Shown: piece by piece, positions 28,707-38,757 of the stretch | Layout: every line of letters starts with the position of its first letter | Numbering within the stretch: the first letter of the stretch is position 1 | Assembly: GCF_028869115.1 (NCBI RefSeq) | Contig: NZ_CP079800.1 | Coordinates: forward strand, 3,075,501-3,139,500 | DNA length: 64,000 nt | Direction: 5' to 3' | Origin: Pseudemcibacter aquimaris | Lineage (GTDB): Bacteria > Pseudomonadota > Alphaproteobacteria > Sphingomonadales > Emcibacteraceae | Position numbers and translations under genes: made by a program | The notes under the pieces: model-generated | Database searches by the model: none | Told to the model about the DNA's origin: nothing | What the model saw: the letters and a program-made list of their open reading frames with translations, nothing else

Positions 28707-30893
28707 CTAATAAAAACTGTATGGATCGATGTCCACCTGAACCCGAACACCACCATGTTTTGGAAGTCCCGCTAGCCAGTCGTGGATCACTTTTTGAATA
28801 TTGACCCGACCTTCCGCTTTCATAAGAAATCTATAACGGTGATTACCACGCAAGTACGCCAGTGGTGCTGGCACAGGGCCAAGTACGGTAACATTATCAT
28901 AATGCGGGGCAATTTTTGATAACCGTTTGGCGGTATCCATCACTTTACCCTTATCTGGGCCGGATAATATCAGTGATGCTAATTTCCCGTAAGGCGGCAA
29001 GTTCTGTGCTTCACGTGATTCTGCCTCTCGTTCAAGAAACAGATCCTTATCGCCACTCACCAGTGCCGATAAGACCGGATGGCCGGGTTCATAGGTTTGA
29101 AAAATCACACGGCCCGGATGTTCGGCCCTTCCCGCGCGTCCCGCCACTTGTTCTAATTGTTGCCATGTACGTTCCGCCGCGCGTGGGTCTGCGCCCGACA
29201 TGCCAAGATCAGCATCAATAACACCAACGAGCGTCAACATAGGAAAATGATATCCTTTGGTCACGATCTGTGTGCCGATGATAAAATCGACCTCATGTCG
29301 TTCGATGCTTTCAATCATCCGTTTTAATGCACTGGGTGATGAAATTTCATCACTAGAAAGGATCGCGAGCCTCGCTTCAGGGAACAGGTCGGCGACTTCC
29401 TCCGCGACACGTTCAACACCGGGACCGCATGGCACAAGACTGTCTTCTGCCTCACAATTCGGGCATTGGTCCGGCACACGGCGATTAAAGCCACAATGAT
29501 GGCATTCAAGACGCTGCCATTTATGATGTTCCACAAGCCACGCTGAACAATGGGGGCATTCAAATCTATGCCCGCATTTCCTACATAATGTGAGTGGCGC
29601 ATATCCACGGCGGTTTAGATATAAAAGCGACTGTTCACCATTTTCCAGATTTTCTTTTAGGGCCTGATAAAGGGGTGCGCTGATCCAGCTGCCGGTTTTT
29701 AATTTATGAACACGAAGGTCCACCGTCGACATACTTGGAAGCGTCGCGGGACCGTGTCGTTCGCCAAGATAAAGCCAATCATATTTGGCATTTTCCGCAT
29801 TAATCATGGTTTCAAGCGACGGTGTCGCCGACGCAAGCACCACGGGGCAGTGCGATTGCATCGCCCGTACCACCGCCATATCACGGCCATGATACATGAC
29901 GCCCTCGTCTTGCTTGAATGTCTGGGAATGTTCCTCATCAACGATCACGAGTTTCAAATTCTGAAGGGGCAGGAATAACGCCGACCGCGCACCAACGATA
30001 ACCCGCGCTTCACCACGGATTGTCGCCCACCATGCGCGCCGTCTTTGTGCCGGTGTCATTTCCGAATGCCAAATAACGGGTTCGGTGCCAAACCGTTCCT
30101 TAAATCGTTCTAGCCACTGTGTCGTCAGCGATATTTCCGGCACCAAAACCAACACTTGCGCCGTCTTTTCTTTTAAGCTTTCCGCGATTGCCTCAAAATA
30201 TACTTCCGTTTTACCGCTGCCTGTTACGCCCTCTAACAAAATAGCGCGGAATGTTTCACTGCGTTGTTGTGTAATAATGTGCTTGGCGGCTTCTTGCTGT
30301 TCACCCGAAAGCGTTGCGCGTTCGATTTCAATATCTGGGACTGCGAATGTTTCTTCGCCGCTGACCTCAACCGGGATTAACATTCCCGTCTTGATCATAC
30401 CGCGCACGACCCCTTCGCCGACCGCGGCGATCTCTGTCCATGTTTTTACTGCCATTGGCATATCGTCGATCGCGGCACCCACGATTTTTTGACGTGCGGG
30501 TGTCAATTTATCCGGCAGATCAGGCGATAATTTATATAGCGTTTTTTTCTTTGGATTTTCTGATTTTCTTGGCACGCTTAATGCCATTTTTAAAACGGCA
30601 CCCGGCGGCGAAAGCGTATAATGCGCAACCCAATCGACAAATTTAATCAAACTTTCCGGCAACGCCGGCAATTCAGAAGTGCGAATGATATGTTTTAATT
30701 TTTCAAGTGGTACATCGCTGTCTTCCGGTTGGGTATTCCAGACCACGCCCTGCATTTCACGGCCCGATAACGGCACGGTTACAAAATCGCCCGGCCCCAC
30801 ATCCATGCCATCCGGCAACAGATAATCAAGCACCCCGCCAAGCGGCAGCGGCAATAACACCTGAATACGGCAATGTGAGAAAAAATCTGACAC
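28707..30893 (-). CDS. priA: Primosomal protein N' (replication restart helicase)
   Basis: A 3'-5' superfamily 2 helicase that restarts stalled forks by loading DnaB. It has 728 residues. The N-terminal DNA-binding domain covers about 1-110, Walker A GVTGSGKT is at 222-229, DEEH is in VDEEHSQTF, and paired cysteines (CRKCGHRFECPHC, CHHCGF, CPNCEAEDSLVPCG) bind two zinc ions. Helicase motifs VI (QVAGRAGRA) follow. The start is GTG at 30893. It lies on its own between fsa and the atp operon. Confidence 0.97.
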   Translation of the reverse strand: MSDFFSHCRIQVLLPLPLGGVLDYLLPDGMDVGPGDFVTVPLSGREMQGVVWNTQPEDSDVPLEKLKHIIRTSELPALPESLIKFVDWVAHYTLSPPGAVLKMALSVPRKSENPKKKTLYKLSPDLPDKLTPARQKIVGAAIDDMPMAVKTWTEIAAVGEGVVRGMIKTGMLIPVEVSGEETFAVPDIEIERATLSGEQQEAAKHIITQQRSETFRAILLEGVTGSGKTEVYFEAIAESLKEKTAQVLVLVPEISLTTQWLERFKERFGTEPVIWHSEMTPAQRRRAWWATIRGEARVIVGARSALFLPLQNLKLVIVDEEHSQTFKQDEGVMYHGRDMAVVRAMQSHCPVVLASATPSLETMINAENAKYDWLYLGERHGPATLPSMSTVDLRVHKLKTGSWISAPLYQALKENLENGEQSLLYLNRRGYAPLTLCRKCGHRFECPHCSAWLVEHHKWQRLECHHCGFNRRVPDQCPNCEAEDSLVPCGPGVERVAEEVADLFPEARLAILSSDEISSPSALKRMIESIERHEVDFIIGTQIVTKGYHFPMLTLVGVIDADLGMSGADPRAAERTWQQLEQVAGRAGRAEHPGRVIFQTYEPGHPVLSALVSGDKDLFLEREAESREAQNLPPYGKLASLILSGPDKGKVMDTAKRLSKIAPHYDNVTVLGPVPAPLAYLRGNHRYRFLMKAEGRVNIQKVIHDWLAGLPKHGGVRVQVDIDPYSFY

Positions 30894-31036
30894 GTAAGAT
30901 GACCTTATATTTATTCTTTTGCGGCTACATTATCGTAATATCTCCTTGCACAAAAGCTAAAATAAAGGCACAAAGGTGAAATCAGTTTCGCCGCAGGGAG
31001 CGGTACAAAAATTTTGACCAAAAGGATTTTCAAAAT

Positions 31037-31690
31037 ATGAAATTTTTTATTGATACAGCCGAAATCGATGAAATCAGACCCCTTGTTGAACTGGGCCTTG
31101 TGGATGGTGTAACCACCAACCCGTCACTGATTTTAAAATCCGGTCGTGACATTATTGAAGTAACCAAAGAAATCTGTGATCTTGTTGATGGCCCGGTCAG
31201 TGCCGAGGTTGCCGCAACAGATTATGAAACAATGGTACGCGAAGCGGCCGTTCTTTATGATATTGCCGATAACGTATGTCTTAAAGTTCCGCTGACACCA
31301 GACGGGCTGCGCACATGTAAACATTTCGCCGATCAGGGCAAAATGGTTAATGTGACACTTTGTTTTTCAGCATCACAAGCGTTACTCGCTGCAAAAGCGG
31401 GCGCCGCGTTTATTTCCCCGTTTGTTGGTCGTCATGATGACATCGGCCACGACGGCATGGCACTGATTGCGGATATTCGCACCATTTATGATAATTATGA
31501 TTTCAAGACGGAAATTCTGGTGGCAAGCACACGTCATAACATGCACATTCTTGATAGTGCACTGATCGGCGCGGACGTTGCAACCATTCCGCCAAAAGTG
31601 GTACATCAATTGTTTAAACACCCACTAACAGATAGCGGCCTTGCTGCATTTGTAAAAGATTGGGAAAAAACAGGCCAAACAATCGCATAG
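31037..31690 (+). CDS. fsa: Transaldolase / fructose-6-phosphate aldolase-like
   Basis: A 217-residue (beta/alpha)8 aldolase of the small transaldolase (TalC/FSA) type. [11 protein letters not shown] opens the chain, [11 protein letters not shown] is at 26-36, and the Schiff-base lysine is K83 in CLKVPLT. It transfers dihydroxyacetone units in the pentose phosphate pathway or cleaves fructose 6-phosphate; the sequence alone does not decide. An AAAGGA ribosome site precedes the start. It is followed 20 bases later by the DUF484 gene. Confidence 0.93.
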   Translation: MKFFIDTAEIDEIRPLVELGLVDGVTTNPSLILKSGRDIIEVTKEICDLVDGPVSAEVAATDYETMVREAAVLYDIADNVCLKVPLTPDGLRTCKHFADQGKMVNVTLCFSASQALLAAKAGAAFISPFVGRHDDIGHDGMALIADIRTIYDNYDFKTEILVASTRHNMHILDSALIGADVATIPPKVVHQLFKHPLTDSGLAAFVKDWEKTGQTIA

Positions 31691-31710
31691 AGTTTGGCAC
31701 TTAAATAATT

Positions 31711-32409
31711 ATGGCTAAAAAAAAGCAAATAAGTGACAAGTTAGACGCAGAAGATGTAATTAATTTTCTGCGTCATAATCCTGATTTTTTAAATCATAAT
31801 CCAGAACTTTTTGGCATTTTAACAACGCCCGACCTTTCCGAAGACGGGGTTGTTGATTTTCAAAATCTGATGATTGAAAAATTAAAATTATCACTGGATG
31901 AACTTAAAAGCAATCAAGGGTTATTGATTGACACATCACGTAATAACCTGACCACACAAGTACAGGTCCATGAAGCAATCCTTGCATTAATGGATACGGA
32001 AACACTGGAACATTATGGTCATGTGGTCACACAAGATTGGCCAGACATGTTGCATATGGATGTGATCCGCATTTGTTTTGAAAAAGATCATGATAAAGCC
32101 ATCCCGAATATCAAGGAAATATCCCCACTACCAAAAGGCACGGTGGAAGAAAGCCTTGGTAATGATGATATCATTCAACTGCGTGGTGATGTGGATGTAT
32201 CCGAAGAAATCTTTGGCCCTGCCAAATCACTAGTAAAGGCGGAAGCGTTAATTAAATTACCGGAAACGGACCATAACCCACCCGGTATTCTTGCCTTCGG
32301 CAGTCGCGATGCAGATATGTTTTATCCCGGGCAAGGCACGGAACTTTTACGGTTCCTTGGGGCATCATTTCATAAATGTTTGATCCAATGGCTGAAAACG
32401 AGCGCTTAG
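31711..32409 (+). CDS. DUF484 family protein
   Basis: A 232-residue cytoplasmic protein of the DUF484 family, which has a GAF-like fold. ADDVINFLRHNPDFL-type start (here DAEDVINFLRHNPDFLNHNPEL) and the late LAFGSRDADMFYPGQGTELLRFLG segment are family marks. The gene usually precedes xerC, as here, where the two overlap by about 34 bases. The biochemical role is unknown. Confidence 0.9.
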   Translation: MAKKKQISDKLDAEDVINFLRHNPDFLNHNPELFGILTTPDLSEDGVVDFQNLMIEKLKLSLDELKSNQGLLIDTSRNNLTTQVQVHEAILALMDTETLEHYGHVVTQDWPDMLHMDVIRICFEKDHDKAIPNIKEISPLPKGTVEESLGNDDIIQLRGDVDVSEEIFGPAKSLVKAEALIKLPETDHNPPGILAFGSRDADMFYPGQGTELLRFLGASFHKCLIQWLKTSA

Positions 32410-33347
32410 AGAAAAACATATTCCCCCAAATAACCCCACTGATTAAAAAGTGGCAGGATTACCTGATCTCGGAAAAACGCGTTTCCCGCCACACCCATGA
32501 CGCATATTTACGCGACATATTGGCATTTCTGACGTTTCTAACGGAACACGCCGGAAAATCACCCGATAAAAAAACGTTAGAGGGACTAAAACCAGCCGAT
32601 TTCAGAAGTTACCTTGCCGCACGCAGACGGGACGGCCTGACCCCGGCCAGCATGGCGCGGAATTTCAGCGCGGTCAGATCATTTTACAAATATATGCGCC
32701 GCAATAACATCATATCCAATGATGCCATTGATGCAGTCAGTAGTCCGAAATTAAAAAAACGATTACCCCGCCCGTTAAGTCAAGACGCCGCCAAACGCAC
32801 AATCAAGGATGTTGGCGATTTTGCAACGCCCGATAACAACGCTGATTGGGTGGCAGATCGTGACATCGCCGTACTGACATTATTATATGGATGCGGCCTT
32901 CGGATTTCAGAAGCCTTAAGCTTAAACGTCGGTGATCTGGATAAAAAAGATATCATGACCATCCGTGGTAAAGGCGGTAAAGAACGCCTCGTCCCCATCA
33001 TTCCAGTGGTAATCCAGGCCGTTGATCAATATTTAAATACATGTCCGAAAAAATTAAACCGCGGCGATCCACTTTTCATCGGCGTGCGCGGCAAGCGGCT
33101 TAATGCCCGTAATGTCCAACTTGCCATGCAAAAGGTTCGTACGGCTCTCGGTCTGCCCAGCTCGGCCACGCCCCACGCATTACGCCACAGCTTCGCAACT
33201 CATCTGCTGACCGCGGGCGGTGACCTGCGTACAATCCAAGAACTACTCGGTCACGCCGACCTTTCCACCACACAGCATTACACCGATGTCGATACCGCAT
33301 ATTTGATGGATGTTTATAACAATGCGCATCCAAGCGCGAAGAAGTGA
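32376..33347 (+). CDS. xerC: Tyrosine recombinase XerC
   Basis: Site-specific recombinase that resolves chromosome dimers at dif together with XerD. It has 323 residues: a SAM-like core-binding domain at about 22-115 and a catalytic domain about 130-315. The catalytic set is Arg in GCGLRISEAL, Lys in GKGGKERLV, HxxR in HALRHSFATH, His in LLGHADLSTTQ and the nucleophilic Tyr in QHYTDVD. An internal ATG at 32388 is an equally plausible start. XerC is favoured over XerD by the DUF484 partner. Confidence 0.93.
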   Translation: MFDPMAENERLEKNIFPQITPLIKKWQDYLISEKRVSRHTHDAYLRDILAFLTFLTEHAGKSPDKKTLEGLKPADFRSYLAARRRDGLTPASMARNFSAVRSFYKYMRRNNIISNDAIDAVSSPKLKKRLPRPLSQDAAKRTIKDVGDFATPDNNADWVADRDIAVLTLLYGCGLRISEALSLNVGDLDKKDIMTIRGKGGKERLVPIIPVVIQAVDQYLNTCPKKLNRGDPLFIGVRGKRLNARNVQLAMQKVRTALGLPSSATPHALRHSFATHLLTAGGDLRTIQELLGHADLSTTQHYTDVDTAYLMDVYNNAHPSAKK

Positions 33348-33430
33348 GTTGTGTAACCTAGATTATCCCGCCCATGTCCGCAGATGTATTTCCGTTCTGC
33401 ATCATGTTTCACACAAAAAATTCTAATCAC

Positions 33431-33682
33431 TTATTTTTTATTACTTATAATCCATCTAATAAGTTGAATACCGTTTACAATAAGAAAACTAATTCCATAC
33501 AAAGGAAAAACGGCTACAATCCACCAACTGTCAACATAACCCTTGTTTAAACTATCAATCAATATTAATAAAAAAGTCAAAGCTGCTGGAAAGCTAAATA
33601 TAGGAATACAATTCCGCCTCCCAGACTCAAATGTAACCATTGTTACAAAAATTAAGATGATTATTTGAATGAAATATGCCAT
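33431..33682 (-). CDS. Small hypothetical membrane protein
   Basis: An 83-residue protein, not recognised. About three hydrophobic segments (near 2-18, 27-43, 51-75) are visible and the C-terminus is basic (RWIISNKK). A GGGGA ribosome site lies about nine bases before the ATG, which supports translation. It lies alone between xerC and the divergent sugar dehydrogenase. It may be lineage-specific. Confidence 0.5.
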   Translation of the reverse strand: MAYFIQIIILIFVTMVTFESGRRNCIPIFSFPAALTFLLILIDSLNKGYVDSWWIVAVFPLYGISFLIVNGIQLIRWIISNKK

Positions 33683-33809
33683 TCAGCTTTTCCCCATTTT
33701 AAAATACCTATCGACTATATCCTTTCAATTTAATCTTACAAACTGCTTTTTGACCCATCCATTCATTTCATGTAAACTTCTGAAAAATCAAATCAAAGGG
33801 GCCTTGATC

Positions 33810-35225
33810 ATGACTAGTACATTCCAAATCCTATTAAAAGCATCCTTAATATTCGGGCTTATGACCGGGGCCGGGATGGCGCAGGTGACCAATGATCCTT
33901 TCAAAACCCCGATTGAGGCTGAAAAGGACATCATCACCATTGGATTTAAAGAATTTGCTACATTACCTGATTTTGAGGAAGAAGCAGCCCTTGCCATGGA
34001 TATGGAACTGGAACCCGGTGGCGACCGATATTTCGTTAATGATCTGCACGGCTTGCTTTATACCGTATCCCAGAGTGGCGACGTCACCAAATATATTGAT
34101 TTAAATGAAGAAAAATGGGCCGTGGATTTAAGATGGACTGTGCTTGAACGTGGGTTTACCGGTCTGGCATTACATCCGGATTTTAATAAATCCGGCGCAC
34201 CGGGGTATGGCAAAATTTATATGCTTTTGGATAGTTCCAATAAACGCCCCACACCCGATTTTACCCCGGAAGGGGGCAATGACGCCCATGATACATTACT
34301 ATTGGAATGGACCGCCAAGGATGCAAGTGCGCCTATGTATGACGGTGAAGCACCGCGTGAATTGATGCGTATGGAACAACCCTTTGGCAATCATAACGGT
34401 GGTCAGATCGCCTTTAACCCGCTCGCGACTGCGGGGACAGCAGAATATGGCACATTATACATCAGTAATGGTGACGGCGGCAGTGGCGGTGACCCGATGG
34501 ATATGTCACAAAATATGTCATCCATTTTCGGTAAAATGCTGCGCATTGACCCGCTTGGTACAAACAGCAAAAACGGCCAGTACGGCATTCCCGCCGACAA
34601 CCCGTTCGTGAACGAAGGCGATGATGTCTTAAAAGAAATATATGCAACTGGCACCAGATCACCAAACCGTATCGCATGGGATAAAAAAGACGGTCAAATG
34701 TATGTGGCCGATATCGGCCAAAACACGGTTGAGGAAATCAGCAAAATAAACAGCGGCGCCAATCTGGGCTGGAAACCATGGGAAGGCAGTTTCCGTTACG
34801 TCAGCCGCGACGGGGTTGAAGCCGCCGATACAAGCACAGCACCCGACATGATTTTCCCGGTCGCGGAATATGATCAAAAAGACCCGCTGTTCCAACGTTC
34901 CGTGGCATCAAGCGGCATTGCCGTTTACCGTGACGGCGATGTGACACAATTAAATGACCTGATTATTTTCGCGGAACTGGCAAGCGGTGAAATATTCTAT
35001 GTATCCGCCGATGATCAACCCAACGGCGGACAAGACGCCATCCGCCGCATCCTGTTAAAAACAGATGGTGGCAACAAAACATTCCTTGAGGTCATACAAG
35101 CGAAAAACGAAGCCCAAGGCAGGGACGAAGCCATGCGCGCCGACATCCGCCTGGCGCACACCACCGATGGTAAGCTATTCCTGCTGAATAAGCGGGACGG
35201 CGTTATCCGGCTGGTGACGGAGTAG
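33810..35225 (+). CDS. PQQ-dependent sugar dehydrogenase (GSDH family)
   Basis: A secreted six-bladed beta-propeller of the glucose/sorbosone dehydrogenase family, 471 residues. A signal peptide ends near residue 24 (GAGMAQ). Family landmarks are RGFTGLALHPDFN, FGNHNGGQIAF, YISNGDGGSGGDP and MYVADIGQNTVEEIS. Members oxidise aldose sugars in the periplasm with PQQ, although several relatives have other roles; the substrate is not readable here. The ATG at 33810 has an AAAGGGG ribosome site and starts the signal peptide. It converges with the PhyH gene with one base between. Confidence 0.85.
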   Translation: MTSTFQILLKASLIFGLMTGAGMAQVTNDPFKTPIEAEKDIITIGFKEFATLPDFEEEAALAMDMELEPGGDRYFVNDLHGLLYTVSQSGDVTKYIDLNEEKWAVDLRWTVLERGFTGLALHPDFNKSGAPGYGKIYMLLDSSNKRPTPDFTPEGGNDAHDTLLLEWTAKDASAPMYDGEAPRELMRMEQPFGNHNGGQIAFNPLATAGTAEYGTLYISNGDGGSGGDPMDMSQNMSSIFGKMLRIDPLGTNSKNGQYGIPADNPFVNEGDDVLKEIYATGTRSPNRIAWDKKDGQMYVADIGQNTVEEISKINSGANLGWKPWEGSFRYVSRDGVEAADTSTAPDMIFPVAEYDQKDPLFQRSVASSGIAVYRDGDVTQLNDLIIFAELASGEIFYVSADDQPNGGQDAIRRILLKTDGGNKTFLEVIQAKNEAQGRDEAMRADIRLAHTTDGKLFLLNKRDGVIRLVTE

Positions 35226-35226
35226 G

Positions 35227-35901
35227 CTAAACCCAATTAACGCCTTCTGGTAAATCATATCCTGTGTATTCCAGATGAATGACGCGTCTATTTTTCGGTT
35301 TCAATGATTTACTGGAGGCATGGATAATTAATGGGCGCATCGCTATGCAATCACCTGCACTTACCTCGCAGTATGATTGTTCAGATGTTTTGGCGATCTC
35401 GACCACTTCTGCCGTCGCCAATATACCTTGGTTATGGCTTCCCTTAATTACTTTAAGACAACCATTTTCTTTTGGCGTATCATCCAAATGAATACGGAAA
35501 GTAATCATATTATCCAATACCGCTCGTGGTGGTTGGACATGATGAACGCCCGATTTGATTGACCATGGACCCCAACCATCCATTTCACATTTTTCCGACA
35601 GCGTAACGGCCTTATCCTGATGCCATGCAACCAACCAATTATTGTCAGACGTTTTATTAAATAGAATCGCACGTACAAATTTTGGTTCACCAGAAAGATA
35701 ATTTCTTGCAGCCTCAATTACATTTCTTGAACTTGCAATACCTTTAATTAAAGGAAAAACTTTCTCAGCATTTCTAAACCCACCCTTTATTGGTGCCAGA
35801 TTTTTTTCTTCGATTTCAGTTATTAATTTATTGATATTATTTTTGGATAAAAAATCCTCAATAATTTCATAACCATCAGTTTCAATATGTGTATTCATCA
35901 T
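35227..35901 (-). CDS. Phytanoyl-CoA dioxygenase (PhyH) family oxygenase
   Basis: A non-haem Fe(II)/2-oxoglutarate oxygenase of about 224 residues. Iron ligands are H94 and D96 in WHQDKA and H194 in IHASSKS; R205 or R206 in NRRVIHLEY should bind 2-oxoglutarate. PhyH enzymes hydroxylate varied small molecules; the substrate here is unknown. The start lies on the upstream carrier stop (ATGATGA overlap), so translation is coupled; a longer reading to 35943 is possible. It is the last gene of an apparent five-gene minus-strand operon with a lyase and a carrier. Confidence 0.85.
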   Translation of the reverse strand: MMNTHIETDGYEIIEDFLSKNNINKLITEIEEKNLAPIKGGFRNAEKVFPLIKGIASSRNVIEAARNYLSGEPKFVRAILFNKTSDNNWLVAWHQDKAVTLSEKCEMDGWGPWSIKSGVHHVQPPRAVLDNMITFRIHLDDTPKENGCLKVIKGSHNQGILATAEVVEIAKTSEQSYCEVSAGDCIAMRPLIIHASSKSLKPKNRRVIHLEYTGYDLPEGVNWV

Positions 35902-37319
35902 TGTAAATTTATCGCTATCGCAATCCATATGGATATTAAACATAGAAACACAAACAGCAGGTATAATTTCCAGAAAAACTTAAACCAGCGTGCATAAGGG
36001 ATGCCAGAAATAGCGAGGATTGCGAGCAACGACCCATTGGTCGGGAAAATCAGATTGGCAAAGCCGTCACCATATTGTGATGCAAGCACCGCCACTTGTC
36101 TGGAAAGGCCGGCTATATCCGCAAGCGGTGTTACCATCGGCATGGTAATCAGTGCCTGTCCCGATCCCGACGGGATGATGAAATTGATAATGCTTTGAAC
36201 AAAAAATAGAACGCTTGCGGAAAAATACGGTGTTCCTTCGATGAACTGCGATAAGAAATGAATTATTGTGTCGATTGTTCTGCTTTGTTCCAGAACATAT
36301 AAAACGGCCCTCGCAAGCAACATGACCACAACAACAATAAAAATGCTCGACATGCCCTTGGTCATTGATTTGCAGATATCATTTAAGCTCATGCCATAAG
36401 CAATTCCCGTCAGTATCGCCATAGCGGCAAATGTTCCGGTAATCTCTGCAAAGCCAAACCCAAGATTGATCGACCCATAAATCAGATAGGCAAAACATGC
36501 GAAAAAGACGACGCCCGCTCTTTTTTGTGCGGATGTGAATGTGATTTCCTCTTCATCGGAAATTGCCTGATAGGGTAAATCAAGATCGGCCGTTAACGAA
36601 TGGGATGGGTCCTTTTTTACCTTTTGTGCATAACGGTTAATGAACCATGCGCCGGGAATTAACATTAATACAAAACAAATGCCACGAAACCACGCCGCAG
36701 AATAAATCGGAAGTTCAGCAATTAAATGGGCATTGGCGGTAAAAAACGGGTTCGCCATCGCAGCCCCATACCCAACACAAGCGGAAACCAATATAATGGC
36801 CGCACCCGTCATGGCGTCATATCCCATGGCAATACAAAGGGGGATAATTAATGGAATAAACACTGACCCCAAATCAAACATACCCGTGAATGATATTAAA
36901 AGGCCGTAAGAAAGCATGAATAAATAAACAAACATCGTGAAATTGATGTGTTTAATTTTGTGGTATATCGCTTTTAAGGTTTGTTCCAATATGCCAATAT
37001 CTTTCGCGACACCGAAAAAAGCGGCCCCAACAAACAGCACAAGCGCCAAAAGACCACTTCCTTCGACAAAGCCGTGGTAAAAGCTTTGAAAGAATATGCC
37101 AACGCCCACATATTGCTTTTCAATATATTGAAACGAGTCCGGGTCAACCATGGTTTTTCCATCAATGACCATTCGTTGATATTCACCGCTTGGAATAAAA
37201 TTGGCAAGGATCGACGCCACCACTAATATAAGAAGCAATGCCAATGCCGGATGGGAACTTTTATCACCGCTACCAATGATGAAATTCATGGGATTATATT
37301 TAGTATCGCTTCTTAGCAT
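35898..37319 (-). CDS. YfcC-type (C4-dicarboxylate carrier DcuC-like) transporter
   Basis: An inner-membrane carrier of 473 residues with about 12 transmembrane segments, of the YfcC/DcuC (PF03606) superfamily. Landmarks are LANFIPSGEYQR near the start, VSACVGYGAAMANPFFTANA and the re-entrant NFIIPSGSGQALITMPMVTPL. Such carriers move dicarboxylates or amino acids; YfcC itself is poorly characterised. A GGAG ribosome site six bases before the ATG supports the start at 37319, inside the lyase gene by 20 bases. The pairing with an ammonia-lyase-like enzyme suggests import of its substrate. Confidence 0.9.
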   Translation of the reverse strand: MLRSDTKYNPMNFIIGSGDKSSHPALALLLILVVASILANFIPSGEYQRMVIDGKTMVDPDSFQYIEKQYVGVGIFFQSFYHGFVEGSGLLALVLFVGAAFFGVAKDIGILEQTLKAIYHKIKHINFTMFVYLFMLSYGLLISFTGMFDLGSVFIPLIIPLCIAMGYDAMTGAAIILVSACVGYGAAMANPFFTANAHLIAELPIYSAAWFRGICFVLMLIPGAWFINRYAQKVKKDPSHSLTADLDLPYQAISDEEEITFTSAQKRAGVVFFACFAYLIYGSINLGFGFAEITGTFAAMAILTGIAYGMSLNDICKSMTKGMSSIFIVVVVMLLARAVLYVLEQSRTIDTIIHFLSQFIEGTPYFSASVLFFVQSIINFIIPSGSGQALITMPMVTPLADIAGLSRQVAVLASQYGDGFANLIFPTNGSLLAILAISGIPYARWFKFFWKLYLLFVFLCLISIWIAIAINLQ

Positions 37320-38733
37320 TAAGGGCTCCGTCTAATAATAACTGACTGCTTTCGTCCACATTTGTTAATAAAAGTGGATCAATGACAAGGTTTGCCTGTT
37401 CTTCAGACATTAACCCCATCTTTATCACGGCTTCTTTAATCGTCAGATTATTTTCACCTGCATAAAGCGCCACTTTCGTTGCCGTCTTATACCCGAGAAC
37501 CGCGGACACTGCGACTGCCATCCCCATTGATTGTACCGCTTTCTTGTAATTGCTTTCTACATTTACCGTTAATGTAGAAATACATTTATCCGAAAATGCG
37601 TTAATCGCTTTATAAATAATTTTCGCTGAATTAAGCGTATTAACGGTAAAAACAGGATACCATGGTGTTACATCAAGCTCACCTGCCTCCACCGCCATGG
37701 TGATGCTGGTTGAATATCCACAAACCTGATAACAGGCGATATTGACCAGCTCGGCCAGACTTGGATTTATTTTGCCCGGGAAAAACGAGCTTCCGTTTTG
37801 TACGGCTTCGATTTGGATTTCTGAAAAACCGGCGTCAGGGCCGCTTGACATAATTCGGATATCCCGCGCCATTTTTGAAACGCCGGTGATGACGCTTTTT
37901 AATGCATTTTGCGCCCGTAAAAAAACATCCGCATATTGCAATTGATCAACTGGATCATCCCCGAATGTAACCTCATACCCCAGCTCACGGGATAGAACAT
38001 CATTAATTCGTTCATGAAATCCACTAAAGGACCCTAACCCGGTTCCAATAACCGTATAGCCGATTGCATGTGTTTTTAATTCAGATTGAATGCCATCAAG
38101 ATGATTAAGTTGCCTGTTTAAGAAACTAACGGCTGCACCAAAAAATTGGCCCATTGTAATGGGGGCAGCATCCTGAAAACAGGTATGGGATACTTTGACG
38201 CTGTCTTTATATTTTTCGGCTTGGGAATGATAAGCATCCGATAACTTTTGAACTGACTTTTTGACTTTTTCAATTTCGCTATATAATCCAAACCGTGCCG
38301 CAGAATAGGCAGAATCACATGTTGATTGACCCATGTTCACATGGGTGTTTGGTTGAACAGCCGTATACCCCTTTTCACCCGTGATAATTTCATTTGCCCG
38401 GCATGCGATGACCTCATTGAAATTCATATTGATGGGTGAAAAATCATTGCCGGATAGCATATCCAGTATCAAATCATTATTAAAAATTCCGTCTCTAACC
38501 TCATCACAGGCGGCGGCAATGGCATCAACGATTTCGGGATCAATTAATTTTAAATCACCATGAACAAGGGCACAGCTTTTTTTTATCGCTGCCACTGCGT
38601 TGATAAATTCAGGGAATTGATTGATTAGCTCTTTTGACGGTTCAAAAAGTTCAATCGTTCTTAATGTCTGCGCCCCATAATATACATCATCAGGGATTTC
38701 CATCTCACCAAGTAAATCTGAATCTATTCGCAT
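37300..38733 (-). CDS. Aspartase/fumarase-superfamily lyase with altered active-site motifs
   Basis: A 477-residue lyase, closest in layout to aspartate ammonia-lyase and class II fumarase. It begins RIDSDLLGEMEIPDDVYYGAQT as in AspA. Three normally fixed motifs deviate: NMSQSTND is NMGQSTCD (133-140), RTHLQDA is HTCFQDA (183-189, with Cys185 at the usual catalytic-site His), and GSSIMPxKxNP is GSSFFPGKINP (314-324). The base serine loop and Lys321 remain. It may use a substrate other than aspartate. An AAGGA ribosome site precedes the start. It overlaps the downstream carrier gene. Confidence 0.85.
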   Translation of the reverse strand: MRIDSDLLGEMEIPDDVYYGAQTLRTIELFEPSKELINQFPEFINAVAAIKKSCALVHGDLKLIDPEIVDAIAAACDEVRDGIFNNDLILDMLSGNDFSPINMNFNEVIACRANEIITGEKGYTAVQPNTHVNMGQSTCDSAYSAARFGLYSEIEKVKKSVQKLSDAYHSQAEKYKDSVKVSHTCFQDAAPITMGQFFGAAVSFLNRQLNHLDGIQSELKTHAIGYTVIGTGLGSFSGFHERINDVLSRELGYEVTFGDDPVDQLQYADVFLRAQNALKSVITGVSKMARDIRIMSSGPDAGFSEIQIEAVQNGSSFFPGKINPSLAELVNIACYQVCGYSTSITMAVEAGELDVTPWYPVFTVNTLNSAKIIYKAINAFSDKCISTLTVNVESNYKKAVQSMGMAVAVSAVLGYKTATKVALYAGENNLTIKEAVIKMGLMSEEQANLVIDPLLLTNVDESSQLLLDGALNAKKRY

Positions 38734-38757
38734 GTGTAGTGTCCTTAATTATCCCAA

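Noticed and set aside
28593-28775. A 60-codon plus-strand reading frame in the atp upstream region
   Set aside because: No ribosome site, no recognisable domain, and it overlaps the end of priA.
32376-33347. xerC as a phage or integron integrase and sign of a mobile element
   Set aside because: Its length, its DUF484 partner and the absence of att repeats or phage genes fit the chromosomal dimer-resolution recombinase.
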